DNA of 64,000 nt from Cytophaga sp. FL35 (lineage in GTDB: Bacteria > Bacteroidota > Bacteroidia > Flavobacteriales > Flavobacteriaceae). The notes under the pieces are model-generated. The model saw only the letters and a program-made list of their open reading frames with translations. It was not told the DNA's origin and searched no databases. Each line of letters starts with the position of its first letter. Positions within the stretch are counted from its first letter, which is position 1. Where the stretch lies: positions 186,001 through 250,000 of the forward strand of contig NZ_JACSOH010000005.1 of assembly GCF_014349235.1 (NCBI RefSeq), given 5' to 3'. The position numbers were made by a program, and so were the translations under genes. Below, piece after piece: positions 46,403-55,716 of the stretch.

Positions 46403-48055
46403 TTAATTGACAGCTAAGTTACCTTTCCAGCCCTTATTGAACTGACATAAAAGTTCTTCTACCAATTTTGGATTATCTTCTGCAATATTGGTAGTTTCGT
46501 GAGGGTCCGTTTGGTGGTCGTACAGTTCATAAAATAAAGGTTCCGCATTCTTATTCTGGAAGTCTTTCCAAACTACAAAGCGATATTTATGCGTTCGCAT
46601 AGCGTAGCCCATTAGTCGGTTTTCAAATAAATCTCGGTTCCATTTGTCACCTTGTTGAGCCTTTATCTTATCTTCGACATCTTTGATTAATGGACCAAAA
46701 TAAGTTTCTCTCATACCTTTGGATAAAGGGTTGGCCGCCCATTCTCTAAGTGCTGGATTGGGAAATTGACTAAAAACAGCTTCCTTCCATTCCTTGTTTG
46801 GTTCTTGTAATAAGGGGCTGAAACTTTGACCTTCTAAATGTTCAGGTAAATCCAGACCTGCCAATTCGCAAAGAGTTGGGTACAGATCTACAAGTTCGAC
46901 CAGAGCATTGGATTTTGCTCCTCGAACAGATTGAGGCATATCTGGAGTCGAAATAATCAACGGTATTCGAGTTGCAATTTCATAATTTGTTGCCTTGCCC
47001 CAAATTCCCATTTCTCCTAAGTGCCATCCATGATCGCTCCAAAGGATAATAATGGTGTTTTCCCGAACACCTTCTTCTTCCAAAGCTCTTAACATTCTCC
47101 CTATTTGCGCATCTACATAACTCACACATGCCAAATAAGCACGCCTAAGTTCTATTGCCAATTCTGTATCAATTGGTCCGTATTTGGGGATATTCGCCCG
47201 AGCCCTTAGTTCAAAGGAAGGATGAAGTCCCATGGCCGCTCCATTCTTAGGGGCCTTATCTTCTTCTGTAAGAGGTATTTGTTTATTGTTATATAAATCC
47301 CAGTACTTTTTAGGGGCTACCCAATCTAAATGAGGTTTTTTCATACCAAGACCCAAAAAGAATGGTTTTTCCGGATTGTTCTTAAGCATATCCTTTAGAG
47401 TAGCGATGGCTTTATCTGTATTATGTCCATCTTCGTAGGTATTGTCCGCCGCATTTGCGAATTCAAATGCGGGACCCTGTCCCAGACCATTTCTCAATGC
47501 ATTTTTACCGTATTTGGACAACATGGCTTCTCGGTTTTTCTTTCGGGACGACTCATTTTCAGGTAGTTTATATCCAAATTCAACCAAAGGTTTGTCCAAT
47601 TCGACAGGGGTACGACTCCAGGAAAATTTCCCATCACCAAATTCTTTATTATGGTAAATCTTTCCCGTGTGGACCGTTTCATAGCCATGGGCCCTAAAAT
47701 GTTGAGGAAGGGTAACGATTTCAGGGTTTGAGTCCCGAAAATAGGTGAAGTTTTCAATGACATTAATGGTCTCTGGGCGAGCTCCTGTCATTAAACTGGC
47801 TCTGGACGGGCTACAAATTGCTTCTTGGCAATAAGCATTATTAAATAAAAGTCCTTCCGATGCTAAGGCATCAATATTTGGAGTTATTGCCACCTCGGAA
47901 CCATATGCTCCTATTTCTGGTCTTAAATCGTCTATTGCAATGAAAAGAACATTGGGCCTTGTAATTCCAACTTTAAAATCCGTTTGAGAATTACAAGTAA
48001 TAATTAACAACAACGTAATGAACAATAAAACCTTTTTCAAAATTAATTTTATCAT
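46403..48055 (-). CDS. Exported type I sulfatase (iduronate-2-sulfatase-like, S1_7-like)
   Basis: 550 residues from ATG 48055; the frame extends to 48079, but that start would overlap the GH127 gene and precede a clear lipoprotein signal (LLLIITCNSQ). Motifs: NVLFIAIDDLRPEIGAYG (metal Asp pair), CSPSRASLMTGARP (formylglycine site), HTGKIYH, WSDHGWHLGEMGIWGK. These are the hallmarks of the iduronate-2-sulfatase-like class, to which the S1_7 carrageenan sulfatases belong as I recall. It lies 8 bases after the GH127 gene. Confidence 0.9.
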   Translation of the reverse strand: MIKLILKKVLLFITLLLIITCNSQTDFKVGITRPNVLFIAIDDLRPEIGAYGSEVAITPNIDALASEGLLFNNAYCQEAICSPSRASLMTGARPETINVIENFTYFRDSNPEIVTLPQHFRAHGYETVHTGKIYHNKEFGDGKFSWSRTPVELDKPLVEFGYKLPENESSRKKNREAMLSKYGKNALRNGLGQGPAFEFANAADNTYEDGHNTDKAIATLKDMLKNNPEKPFFLGLGMKKPHLDWVAPKKYWDLYNNKQIPLTEEDKAPKNGAAMGLHPSFELRARANIPKYGPIDTELAIELRRAYLACVSYVDAQIGRMLRALEEEGVRENTIIILWSDHGWHLGEMGIWGKATNYEIATRIPLIISTPDMPQSVRGAKSNALVELVDLYPTLCELAGLDLPEHLEGQSFSPLLQEPNKEWKEAVFSQFPNPALREWAANPLSKGMRETYFGPLIKDVEDKIKAQQGDKWNRDLFENRLMGYAMRTHKYRFVVWKDFQNKNAEPLFYELYDHQTDPHETTNIAEDNPKLVEELLCQFNKGWKGNLAVN

Positions 48056-48063
48056 CACCTGGG

Positions 48064-50148
48064 TTAATTCCTGTTCCAAATAACGGGTAGAAACACGCTC
48101 ATTTCTCCTTGGCCTCTATTGCTCCAGGCGTAATATGGAATGAGATTGGTAGCATGAGATTTAAAATTAGGTTGCTCTACTACACTATACATTCCTTTGG
48201 TCTTGTCATTTCTTAAAAGGATGTTACCATCTAAGGTAGTAACACCTCCAAGAAAACCAGGCTTGTAAATGGGTTTAAATTCTATATCTGAAGGAATATA
48301 TACATCTGTAATATCAGTTCCTTCTGGTAAGTCTGCAGATTCAATACAATAGACTACTGGTCCTCTTTTTAGAGCTACTTGATTACGAACTTCCTCAATT
48401 CTCGGGTGGCCTTCAATGAATTTGGTTTCCATTGGCATTTCCATTTCTATTACATCTCCTGACTTCCAAGTTCGTGTTATGGTTGTAAAACTTCCGGCGG
48501 TTACATTTTTAATATCTTCGCCCTTTACTCTAATAGTGGTACCCGTAGCCCATTCAGGAACACGTAGCATTAAATCAAAAATATCATTTTTGCACTCCTC
48601 AATGGTGATTTTTACAGTGCCTTCCCAAGGATAGTTCGATTCTTGTTTTAGTTTTATGCTGGAACCATCTAATAATGTCGTTTGAAGCTCATTGCCTCCA
48701 TAAAGATTAACAGCTATACCATTCTTGGATTTACTATAGGCCCATCCCGGTGATTTAGCAATAGTCCTTACCAAATTAGGAGGGCAGCAAAAACATTCTA
48801 AGTATGGTTGTCTTTCGGGGAATTCAACATTCATTTTTTCATAATCCAGGGCTCCATCAATTTTTCTAAGGGGATTGGAGTAATAGTAATGGGTACCTTC
48901 AAGACTAATGCCGGATAAACCACTATTATGTAAAACCAACTCCATGACGTCCCCGTGCTTAGCATCTCCACTTAAGGAAAGCATTCTATAATTGAACATA
49001 GAATTACAGATATTGGCACAAGTTTCATTATACGCTGTTAGATTGGGCATCATATATTCATCAATAAACCCCTCTTCTATTTTATCCAGACGAGAGGAAC
49101 GTCCATAATGAGTTTGCCCCACTGCTCCTGTAACGTACATCTTTTTAAAAGTTACATTTTCCCATAGGCGGTCCAATGCGTCTAGTAGGGCTTTTTCTCC
49201 AGTTTCTGCATAAACATCTGCTGCACCGGCATAATAATATAGGGCTAGAACGGCGTGACCTACTGCTTCGGTTTCCTCTCTAAGTGGAACCCTTTCTTGA
49301 ACCATATCACCTATAGGATATCCTTTGGTGGTTTCATCTTCCTCGATTTTATAGGTTCCCCGCATATTTATAAACTGCTCGGCTAACTCCAAATATTTTT
49401 TGTCTTTGGTAGTTCTATACAGTTCAACTAGACCCATGATTTGGGTTTGGTTAAATCCAAATCTTTTTAGGTGGTCTGGTTTGGGGGAGAAAAGTTTGTA
49501 AAGATAGTTGGCATGTTTAATAGCGATATCCAGAAAGTTTGTTTTCCCTGTTACACGGTTATGTATACAAGCTGCGGTCATCAGGTGTCCGCTATTGTAT
49601 AGCTCATGATATCTTCTATTACTAAATGGGTCAATATCATCACGGATTATAATAGGGGTAGAGAGGTACCCGCTTTCTAATTGTGCCTTGGCGATTACGG
49701 AGATAATTTCATCTAAGTCGTTTAATATTTTCTTGTCTTTATTTACTGCATAAATATAGGTAGAAGCCTCCATCCACTTATAGAAATCGCCATCGTGCCA
49801 CCAAAAGCCTTTATGTTCTCCTTCTTTCTGTCCAGCGGCAATCTTAAAATTGTTGTAACCATGACCTATATCTCCCTTTAGGATTTCGCCCATATGGGGT
49901 ACCATGGTTTCTTCTGCTATTTTCCATTTTTCAGCCCAGAATCCTTGTGTCCAGCGACAGTCACCAATATCAATTGATTTTAGGGCAACATGTGGGCTGT
50001 TGGAATAATTTATAATACCCTTACCATCATCTAGGTTGGCAGAAAATACTTTAGGACTCTTGGTATTTTTATCAACTTTTGCATCATTTTTTTTCTCTCC
50101 ACATGATAAAATTTGGAGTGCAATTACAACGGTTAAAAATTTTTTCAT
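48064..50148 (-). CDS. GH127-family (DUF1680) glycoside hydrolase, probably an exo-3,6-anhydro-D-galactosidase
   Basis: 694 residues with a lipoprotein signal (ALQILSCG). An all-alpha toroid typical of DUF1680/GH127, with the cysteine cluster ECFCCPPNLVRT and ETCANICNSM, which in characterised GH127 arabinofuranosidases supply the zinc site and the nucleophilic Cys. Classical members cut beta-L-arabinofuranose. The neighbouring anhydro-D-galactose pathway and sulfatases make the carrageenan-type GH127 activity (release of 3,6-anhydro-D-galactose) the better guess. A promoter with a TAGC...TAACC direct repeat lies about 160 bases upstream. Confidence 0.87.
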   Translation of the reverse strand: MKKFLTVVIALQILSCGEKKNDAKVDKNTKSPKVFSANLDDGKGIINYSNSPHVALKSIDIGDCRWTQGFWAEKWKIAEETMVPHMGEILKGDIGHGYNNFKIAAGQKEGEHKGFWWHDGDFYKWMEASTYIYAVNKDKKILNDLDEIISVIAKAQLESGYLSTPIIIRDDIDPFSNRRYHELYNSGHLMTAACIHNRVTGKTNFLDIAIKHANYLYKLFSPKPDHLKRFGFNQTQIMGLVELYRTTKDKKYLELAEQFINMRGTYKIEEDETTKGYPIGDMVQERVPLREETEAVGHAVLALYYYAGAADVYAETGEKALLDALDRLWENVTFKKMYVTGAVGQTHYGRSSRLDKIEEGFIDEYMMPNLTAYNETCANICNSMFNYRMLSLSGDAKHGDVMELVLHNSGLSGISLEGTHYYYSNPLRKIDGALDYEKMNVEFPERQPYLECFCCPPNLVRTIAKSPGWAYSKSKNGIAVNLYGGNELQTTLLDGSSIKLKQESNYPWEGTVKITIEECKNDIFDLMLRVPEWATGTTIRVKGEDIKNVTAGSFTTITRTWKSGDVIEMEMPMETKFIEGHPRIEEVRNQVALKRGPVVYCIESADLPEGTDITDVYIPSDIEFKPIYKPGFLGGVTTLDGNILLRNDKTKGMYSVVEQPNFKSHATNLIPYYAWSNRGQGEMSVFLPVIWNRN

Positions 50149-50307
50149 TAAAGTTGAGATTAGAGTGAGTTAAAATGGTTGAGAAGCCAGTGTGACTTTC
50201 CTGAAAATATTTATTGTTATTACTGAGTAAAATCAGCGAGCTTTGATAGCTTATATGCAAATAAAGCCATTAAAAGAATGGGTGATGTGGATGATATTAT
50301 CCAGTAA

Positions 50308-50323
50308 TAGCACTTTTTTAACC
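50308..50323 (+). promoter_or_regulatory. Candidate AraC operator upstream of the GH127 gene
   Basis: TAGCACTTTTTTAACC, 13 of 16 identical to the 44647 site, 160 bases upstream of the GH127 start. The 209-base gap suggests a promoter here that starts a GH127-sulfatase-sulfatase unit. Confidence 0.45.
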
Positions 50324-50357
50324 AAAAATTAAAAACTATAGGAATTATGGGTCTATA

Positions 50358-51005
50358 TTATGATTTGATTAGAGGTATATTCGATTTGATTGATTGAAAA
50401 TGTTCTAAAAGTTTAGGTTGATTTCTTTCTAGGACCAGTTTTTTGCTAAATATGGAACTACCCATTCCAACCCCAATAGCTCCAGCGTTTATAAAATCAG
50501 CTATATTATTTTTGGTTACGCCTCCGGTAGGAAGTAGATTTACTTGATTTAAGGGGGCGAGAACATCTTTTATATATGTTGGTCCCAATTGAGTGGCTGG
50601 GAAAACCTTAACGGCGGTAGCGCCCCAACTCCATGCTTGATAAACTTCAGTAGGTGTATATGCCCCGGGAAAGACAGGGATGTTACTATTTACACATTTG
50701 TCCAGTACCTCTTTATTTATAATCGGGGTAACCGTAAATTGTGAACCTGCATCCAAGGATTGATTTAATTCGTTTAAGTTACATACAGTGCCCGCACCCA
50801 CATTCAATTGCGGAAATTCTTTACGCAAACTTGAAATAATATGTGCTGCACCTTGAGTGTTCATTGTAACCTCTAGCGTATGGAAATCTGCCTCTAAATA
50901 GGTTTCAGCCAGAAATAGAACGCTATTTATGTCAAGATTCCTAAGTATACCAATAACCGGGGTTTTCGTAAACTTTTCTAAACAAAAATTCTCGTTAGTG
51001 TTCAT
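50358..51005 (-). CDS. dauD: 2-keto-3-deoxy-6-phosphogalactonate aldolase (DauD/DgoA-like)
   Basis: 215 residues, Eda/DgoA class I aldolase. It splits 2-keto-3-deoxy-6-phospho-D-galactonate to pyruvate and glyceraldehyde-3-phosphate, the last step of 3,6-anhydro-D-galactose catabolism. Visible are the general-base Glu in LEVTMNTQ, GAGTVCN, the Schiff-base Lys in AVKVFPATQLG and the phosphate loop LLPTGGV. A KDPG specificity (Entner-Doudoroff) is possible, but the adjacent DgoK-type kinase favours the galactonate isomer. It overlaps the kinase gene by 11 bases. Confidence 0.88.
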   Translation of the reverse strand: MNTNENFCLEKFTKTPVIGILRNLDINSVLFLAETYLEADFHTLEVTMNTQGAAHIISSLRKEFPQLNVGAGTVCNLNELNQSLDAGSQFTVTPIINKEVLDKCVNSNIPVFPGAYTPTEVYQAWSWGATAVKVFPATQLGPTYIKDVLAPLNQVNLLPTGGVTKNNIADFINAGAIGVGMGSSIFSKKLVLERNQPKLLEHFQSIKSNIPLIKS

Positions 51006-51939
51006 ATAAATTAAGTATTTTTCTATGGCCGGTTAAGAGGGCTGTTTCCAGAATTTCTGGATTTAGAATGATAATTCTTTTTGGTTCTACCATACTCTTT
51101 AATGCCAATTTGTATTGAGCTATTAGGGATTTTGGAGCTGCCAGCACTATGTAGTTGTTCTTGGTTTCAAAGGTTTTAAGTTCATCGCCTATAAGAAGAC
51201 CGCTTAAATAGGCGCTGTTTTTTTTCTTATTTTTTTGTTGTAGGATTTGCCGTGCTCTTACATTGAATAAAGAAGAGCTTAAACTCCTGTTCTTAATGGC
51301 GTTAACTCCCTCAAGGAAGCTTTCTTTTAGCTTTTTATCAAAAGTGTGATTTGAGACAGAACTACTTAAAATACTGTCTTTGCTAAGGACATCAAAAAGT
51401 TCCCCTGTCATATAATTAGAAAGATTGGTGAAGCTCCCATTTTTAAATGATATGTGCTTGCTATGTGTGCCTGGAAGAACAAGGGTTCCTGATGGAATAT
51501 CCTCTAGATACTTCTCAAGGCCTATGGCCTGAACTTCTTCCCCTCTCATCATGCCATGGTCATTTTTGATACCTGAAATTAGATGCAAATTTTGTTGAGC
51601 TGAAAATTTAAAAGTTTCAATTTTTAAACTACTTCCTGAAAAGTCAAAAGGAAAGTTTGCATAGGGAAGATCCTTTAGTCCTAGACTTGAAGAGGCCATA
51701 CCCGAACATACAATACTATAATTGCCATTATTTAAATTGAGTAGCTCAATCTTGTTTTTTAAGAAATTAAGATAAAAGGAATGTTGGTCTACTTTTCCTT
51801 TAAGAGCAAACTTTTTATATAAGAATTTAACACCATCATTTGAAACCAACTCCTTAAGCACCTCTAAGCTTGTTAAATCAACAAGGCGAATCCTAAAATT
51901 AGAGGTGCCCCAATCACAACTTATGAATTTTTCTTTCAT
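50995..51939 (-). CDS. dauC: 2-keto-3-deoxy-galactonate kinase (DauC/DgoK-like)
   Basis: 314 residues of the DgoK family (ASKHA fold): CDWGTSNFRIRLVD phosphate-1 motif at the N-terminus, SGMASSSLGLKDLPY, LVLPGTHSKHISF and the LSGLLIGDEL motif near 245. It phosphorylates 2-keto-3-deoxy-D-galactonate at C6, giving the aldolase substrate. Five bases separate it from the dehydrogenase gene, and it overlaps the aldolase gene by 11. Confidence 0.9.
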   Translation of the reverse strand: MKEKFISCDWGTSNFRIRLVDLTSLEVLKELVSNDGVKFLYKKFALKGKVDQHSFYLNFLKNKIELLNLNNGNYSIVCSGMASSSLGLKDLPYANFPFDFSGSSLKIETFKFSAQQNLHLISGIKNDHGMMRGEEVQAIGLEKYLEDIPSGTLVLPGTHSKHISFKNGSFTNLSNYMTGELFDVLSKDSILSSSVSNHTFDKKLKESFLEGVNAIKNRSLSSSLFNVRARQILQQKNKKKNSAYLSGLLIGDELKTFETKNNYIVLAAPKSLIAQYKLALKSMVEPKRIIILNPEILETALLTGHRKILNLYEH

Positions 51940-51944
51940 ACCCT

Positions 51945-53390
51945 TTAGATGGCAGTTGTAACTCGCTTCTTGATTAAGTAGTCATCTAGGGCATAGGAAG
52001 AGCAATCTACTCCAATTCCGCTATTTTTAATTCCGCTATGGGGCAGATAGATATCATATTTAACACCATTGATTTGTACCTCTCCAAACTCTAAATTGTC
52101 AATAAAGAATTGTTGTAAGGCCAGGTCATTGGTGAAAACATAGGAGGCTAAACCTGCATCTGTATTGTTGGATAAAGTCAAAGCCACTTCTTTGGAATCA
52201 AAGGGAACCAACATAGCCACCGGCCCAAATATCTCCCGTTCAAGAACCTTTGCTTTTTGGTCAGGAATTAATATTACGGTTGGTTCAAAATAATAGCCAA
52301 GACCGGACATAGGTTTTCCCCCACAAAGAATTTCTCCACCTTGCTTGACAGCTTCTTGAACTATTTCTTCTACTTTCTGCACTGAAATTTTATTTGTCAT
52401 TGGCCCCATATCCCACTCTTGGTCCAAACCAAAACCTACTTTAGTTTTATTAAATAAGGCTACAAGACGCTCAGAAAATTTGCCCAAAATATCCCTATGA
52501 ATAAATAGTCGGTTAGGAGCCACACAAATTTGGCCTGAATTTCCTGTTTTAAGGGCATAGGCTATGTTGACCGCAAGGTCCAAATCCGCATCCGGAAAAA
52601 CTATAAATGGGGCATTTCCGCCGCACTCCATACTAAATCTTTTTATAGAGGTTTTACTGCTTTGAGCAATTAGTTTTTGTGCGGTTTCAGTAGAACCTAT
52701 CATGGTAACAAGTCTTGGAATAGTGCTCTCACATAAAGGTATTCCCACATCTTTAGTGTCTCCGCAGATAATATTGATTACTCCTTTTGGGAAGTTGATT
52801 TCTGAACACAGTTCGCCCAAAATATAGGCGGAAAGGGGGGAGAATTCAGATGGTTTTATGATAATGCTACATCCGGCGGCCACGGCAGGTCCAAGTTTAA
52901 ACCCTAAATTGAGAAGAGGGAAATTATAAGCTAGAAAAGCTACAACTACTCCTATGGGTTGATGGATTACCTTATGCTCATGTGTCCCTTCTTTATCTTC
53001 AATTATTATATCGTCTCGTTTTTTAATTTCCTTGGAATAAAATTCCAAAGAATCTGTAATGCTTTTAAAATCCTCTCCCGTACCTGGCCAGTTTTTTCCC
53101 ATTTCAAGCATGATACTCTGCCGAAGTAAATTCTCATTTTCAATTATTTTAGACCTAAGTTTGTCAATCCACTCCAAACGTGTCTCTAAAGGTATTTTTG
53201 ACCAATACTCAAATCCAATTTTGGCAGAATTCAATGCCTTGAGTGTATCCTTTGGACCTGCCCATGCGATGGTGGCTATACCATTCTCTGTTGCAGGAGA
53301 GATTACTTCAAACTTCCTGTTGTCAAAAGCTGGTTGCAACTCTCCGTCTATATAAAGATTTTTATGTCCGTATTTTAAATTTGTTTCCAT
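51945..53390 (-). CDS. dauA: Aldehyde dehydrogenase, probably 3,6-anhydro-D-galactose dehydrogenase (DauA)
   Basis: 481 residues, full-length ALDH superfamily. Catalytic Cys in GNSGQICVAPNRLF, Glu in SMECGGNAPF, the NAD(P) site FLAYNFPLLNLGFK, and EIFGPVAMLVPF near the C-terminus. It would oxidise 3,6-anhydro-D-galactose to the aldonate, the first step of the Dau pathway. Homology alone would also fit succinate-semialdehyde or lactaldehyde dehydrogenases; the four-gene context decides the call. Confidence 0.85.
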   Translation of the reverse strand: METNLKYGHKNLYIDGELQPAFDNRKFEVISPATENGIATIAWAGPKDTLKALNSAKIGFEYWSKIPLETRLEWIDKLRSKIIENENLLRQSIMLEMGKNWPGTGEDFKSITDSLEFYSKEIKKRDDIIIEDKEGTHEHKVIHQPIGVVVAFLAYNFPLLNLGFKLGPAVAAGCSIIIKPSEFSPLSAYILGELCSEINFPKGVINIICGDTKDVGIPLCESTIPRLVTMIGSTETAQKLIAQSSKTSIKRFSMECGGNAPFIVFPDADLDLAVNIAYALKTGNSGQICVAPNRLFIHRDILGKFSERLVALFNKTKVGFGLDQEWDMGPMTNKISVQKVEEIVQEAVKQGGEILCGGKPMSGLGYYFEPTVILIPDQKAKVLEREIFGPVAMLVPFDSKEVALTLSNNTDAGLASYVFTNDLALQQFFIDNLEFGEVQINGVKYDIYLPHSGIKNSGIGVDCSSYALDDYLIKKRVTTAI

Positions 53391-53399
53391 TGAGAATTA

Positions 53400-54530
53400 C
53401 TATTTTTCACTGTATTTAGCCAAATAATCTAAATTTACATCTACACCTAGTCCGGGTGCATTTGGAACTTCAATGATTCCGTTCTTTAAGCTGAAACTCT
53501 TAGTGGTGAGCTCATCCCTGAGGGGATTTTCCGTTCTATCAAGTTCCATGGTAGGCATATCGTCGAAAAGCCTACCCGGATTTTTATCAAGGTTTCCTAC
53601 AAAGTGTACGGCTGCACTAATAGCAATCCATGTACCCCAAGAATGTGGTACCAAATCTTTGCAGTAGGCCTGGACCAAAGATGAAATACGCTTTACTTCG
53701 GTTAGTCCACCAGCAGCACAGATATCCGGTTGTGCAATGTCTACACATTCGTTTTCAAGTAGCCTCTTAAAACCAAACTTCAAGTATTCACATTCACCAC
53801 CGGCTATAGGGATATTGGATTTTTGCCGTAGTCTCCGATAGCCTTCATAGTCTTCAGGTGAGACAGGTTCTTCAAACCATGAAATGTTATACTTTTCCAA
53901 TTTGTGGCACAACTCAAGCGCTTCCTTGGAGCAATAGGCATGATTGGCGTCTACCATAAGTTTCATATCCGTACCAATAGCTTCCCTTACAGCTGCAACA
54001 AATGCTATATCTTTCTCAATGCTCAAACCCACTTTCATTTTAATTGCGCTAAAACCTTGGGCCTTATATAATTGTGCTTCCTCAGCCAATTTTATTGCAA
54101 GGTCTGACCCCTTCGTAAAATAGAGACCGGTAGCATAAGGTTGAATTCTAGGATTTTTTATACCACCCAACAGAACTGAAACAGGTTGCTTCAATAATTT
54201 ACCCTTGAGATCCCACAGGGCTACATCAATAGCGCTTATGGCAGCTTGTAGAGTGCCACTTCGTGCATAGTCCATTGATCTTCTGTACATTTCCTGCCAT
54301 AGGGTCTCATTTTCTATTGCAGGTTTTCCAATTAAGAATTGACTGAAAAACTCGATTCCTGCCTTTATTACAGCAGCAGGGCCATATCCTTCGCCCCATC
54401 CATAGAAGCCATTGTCCAAAGTCACTCGTACAATGCAAATTTGTCGGGTACTATATTCCCATTGAGAGAAATAAAATGGAGTATTCAGTTCTTGACTGAC
54501 AACAAAAGGTTCAATGTTTGTAATTTTCAT
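53400..54530 (-). CDS. dauB: Enolase-superfamily cycloisomerase, probably 3,6-anhydro-D-galactonate cycloisomerase (DauB)
   Basis: 376 residues of the mandelate racemase/muconate lactonizing group. The catalytic Lys pair is in AIKMKVGL, metal ligands Asp in KLMVDANHAY, Glu in WFEEPVSPEDY and Glu in IAGGECEYL, and the His/Trp motif LVPHSWGTW follows. It would convert 3,6-anhydro-D-galactonate to 2-keto-3-deoxy-galactonate. A galactonate dehydratase (DgoD) activity is the main alternative. It starts the enzyme block, 46 bases after the RhaT-like gene. Confidence 0.87.
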   Translation of the reverse strand: MKITNIEPFVVSQELNTPFYFSQWEYSTRQICIVRVTLDNGFYGWGEGYGPAAVIKAGIEFFSQFLIGKPAIENETLWQEMYRRSMDYARSGTLQAAISAIDVALWDLKGKLLKQPVSVLLGGIKNPRIQPYATGLYFTKGSDLAIKLAEEAQLYKAQGFSAIKMKVGLSIEKDIAFVAAVREAIGTDMKLMVDANHAYCSKEALELCHKLEKYNISWFEEPVSPEDYEGYRRLRQKSNIPIAGGECEYLKFGFKRLLENECVDIAQPDICAAGGLTEVKRISSLVQAYCKDLVPHSWGTWIAISAAVHFVGNLDKNPGRLFDDMPTMELDRTENPLRDELTTKSFSLKNGIIEVPNAPGLGVDVNLDYLAKYSEK

Positions 54531-54576
54531 ATCCGAGGATTTATAGCATTGTATCTGGTCATATTTTTAAAAGATC

Positions 54577-55584
54577 TTACGAATTGGAGTATCCTAGGAT
54601 ACATATGGCGACAATAAGAATAAACAAACCAAATAGTAAGAGTTTAAATGGGCCTCTAGCATTTTTCCATTCACCTGACCTATATGCCCAAATATTACTG
54701 ATTATTAAAGCTAAACCTAGTAATATAGGCCAACCAATGACAGGACCTAAATTCCCCATTAAAGCTGCTCCCTGGCCATATACACCTAGGGCGGCAAACC
54801 AGAATATTCCGGATAATACGGCCCACATATAGGCTTTGCCACTTTTCTCTGTGCCGAAGGAGCTAAAACTTTTATTTTTTATCAACCTTATAAGGGCATA
54901 TCCGCCATTCATTATAAAAGCACCTAATAGCACTACTACCCAAGCGGATAAGCTTGCATCTTGAGCATCAATATTAAATTCATTTGTTGCCAATTTCGCT
55001 ACAGGTGAGGCGTTTGCGAACCCCACATTTAAAAAGGCGGAAAGAATACCGGATAATACAGCTATTAGAACACCTAATAGAACATTGGATTTTTCATTTT
55101 GTTCATCAGCTTTTAAGTGGTCTCTTTTTACTCCGGCAACAGCAGTTACGGCTACACCTACCAATAACAAAAGAACCCCTAAAAGAATATAGGGAAATGA
55201 AGGGTTGGAAAGAGAACCATCAATTTGAAAAAGCGGAATTATCGATCCCATTGAAGCGGCAAGTCCCATAACAATGCCATAGGTGATTGAAATTCCTGTT
55301 TTTTCTACACTAACACCAAATAGAATCCCTCCAATACCCCATAAAAATCCATAGAAGGCAGCTTTCCAAACTACAGAACTTTCCGCGGAATTGATTATTT
55401 CGAATAAGTTTGGTATTGCTAATAAGGCCCAAATGTTGGGGACCGCAATCATTGCTACAAATGCATGCACCAACCACCAAGCTTCCCATTTTAAGGGAGA
55501 CATGTATTTCATGCCAAGACCAAAGGTACCTTGAAAAAAGCTTGCTAAAATAACTAGAGCGATTGCTAAAAGTGAGTTGTCCAT
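54577..55584 (-). CDS. RhaT-family sugar:proton symporter
   Basis: 335 residues with ten predicted membrane helices (DMT-like fold), opening with LLAIALVILASFFQGTFGLG, the RhaT family N-terminus. Characterised members import L-rhamnose with a proton; no rhamnose genes are nearby, so here it probably imports the monosaccharide released in the periplasm, 3,6-anhydro-D-galactose or galactose. Ahead of it is an operator candidate at 55693-55708. Confidence 0.85.
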   Translation of the reverse strand: MDNSLLAIALVILASFFQGTFGLGMKYMSPLKWEAWWLVHAFVAMIAVPNIWALLAIPNLFEIINSAESSVVWKAAFYGFLWGIGGILFGVSVEKTGISITYGIVMGLAASMGSIIPLFQIDGSLSNPSFPYILLGVLLLLVGVAVTAVAGVKRDHLKADEQNEKSNVLLGVLIAVLSGILSAFLNVGFANASPVAKLATNEFNIDAQDASLSAWVVVLLGAFIMNGGYALIRLIKNKSFSSFGTEKSGKAYMWAVLSGIFWFAALGVYGQGAALMGNLGPVIGWPILLGLALIISNIWAYRSGEWKNARGPFKLLLFGLFILIVAICILGYSNS

Positions 55585-55692
55585 TTTGGTGAAATTTCTA
55601 AGTAAAAAAGCCCAAGGGGGGCAGTTGCTGAAATTGTTTTTACAAAGAAACTTGAATAGTTAAATGTCTAATCGACGGATATTAACCACTAA

Positions 55693-55708
55693 TAACATTA
55701 TTTTAACC
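55693..55708 (+). promoter_or_regulatory. Candidate AraC operator upstream of the RhaT/dau operon
   Basis: TAACATTATTTTAACC, identical over 16 bases to the site upstream of susC, 109 bases upstream of the RhaT-like gene start. Confidence 0.55.
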
Positions 55709-55716
55709 TGCTTGGT

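Noticed and set aside
48056-48079. Upstream start for the second sulfatase
   Set aside because: It would overlap the GH127 gene and add residues before a clean lipoprotein signal; ATG 48055 fits better.
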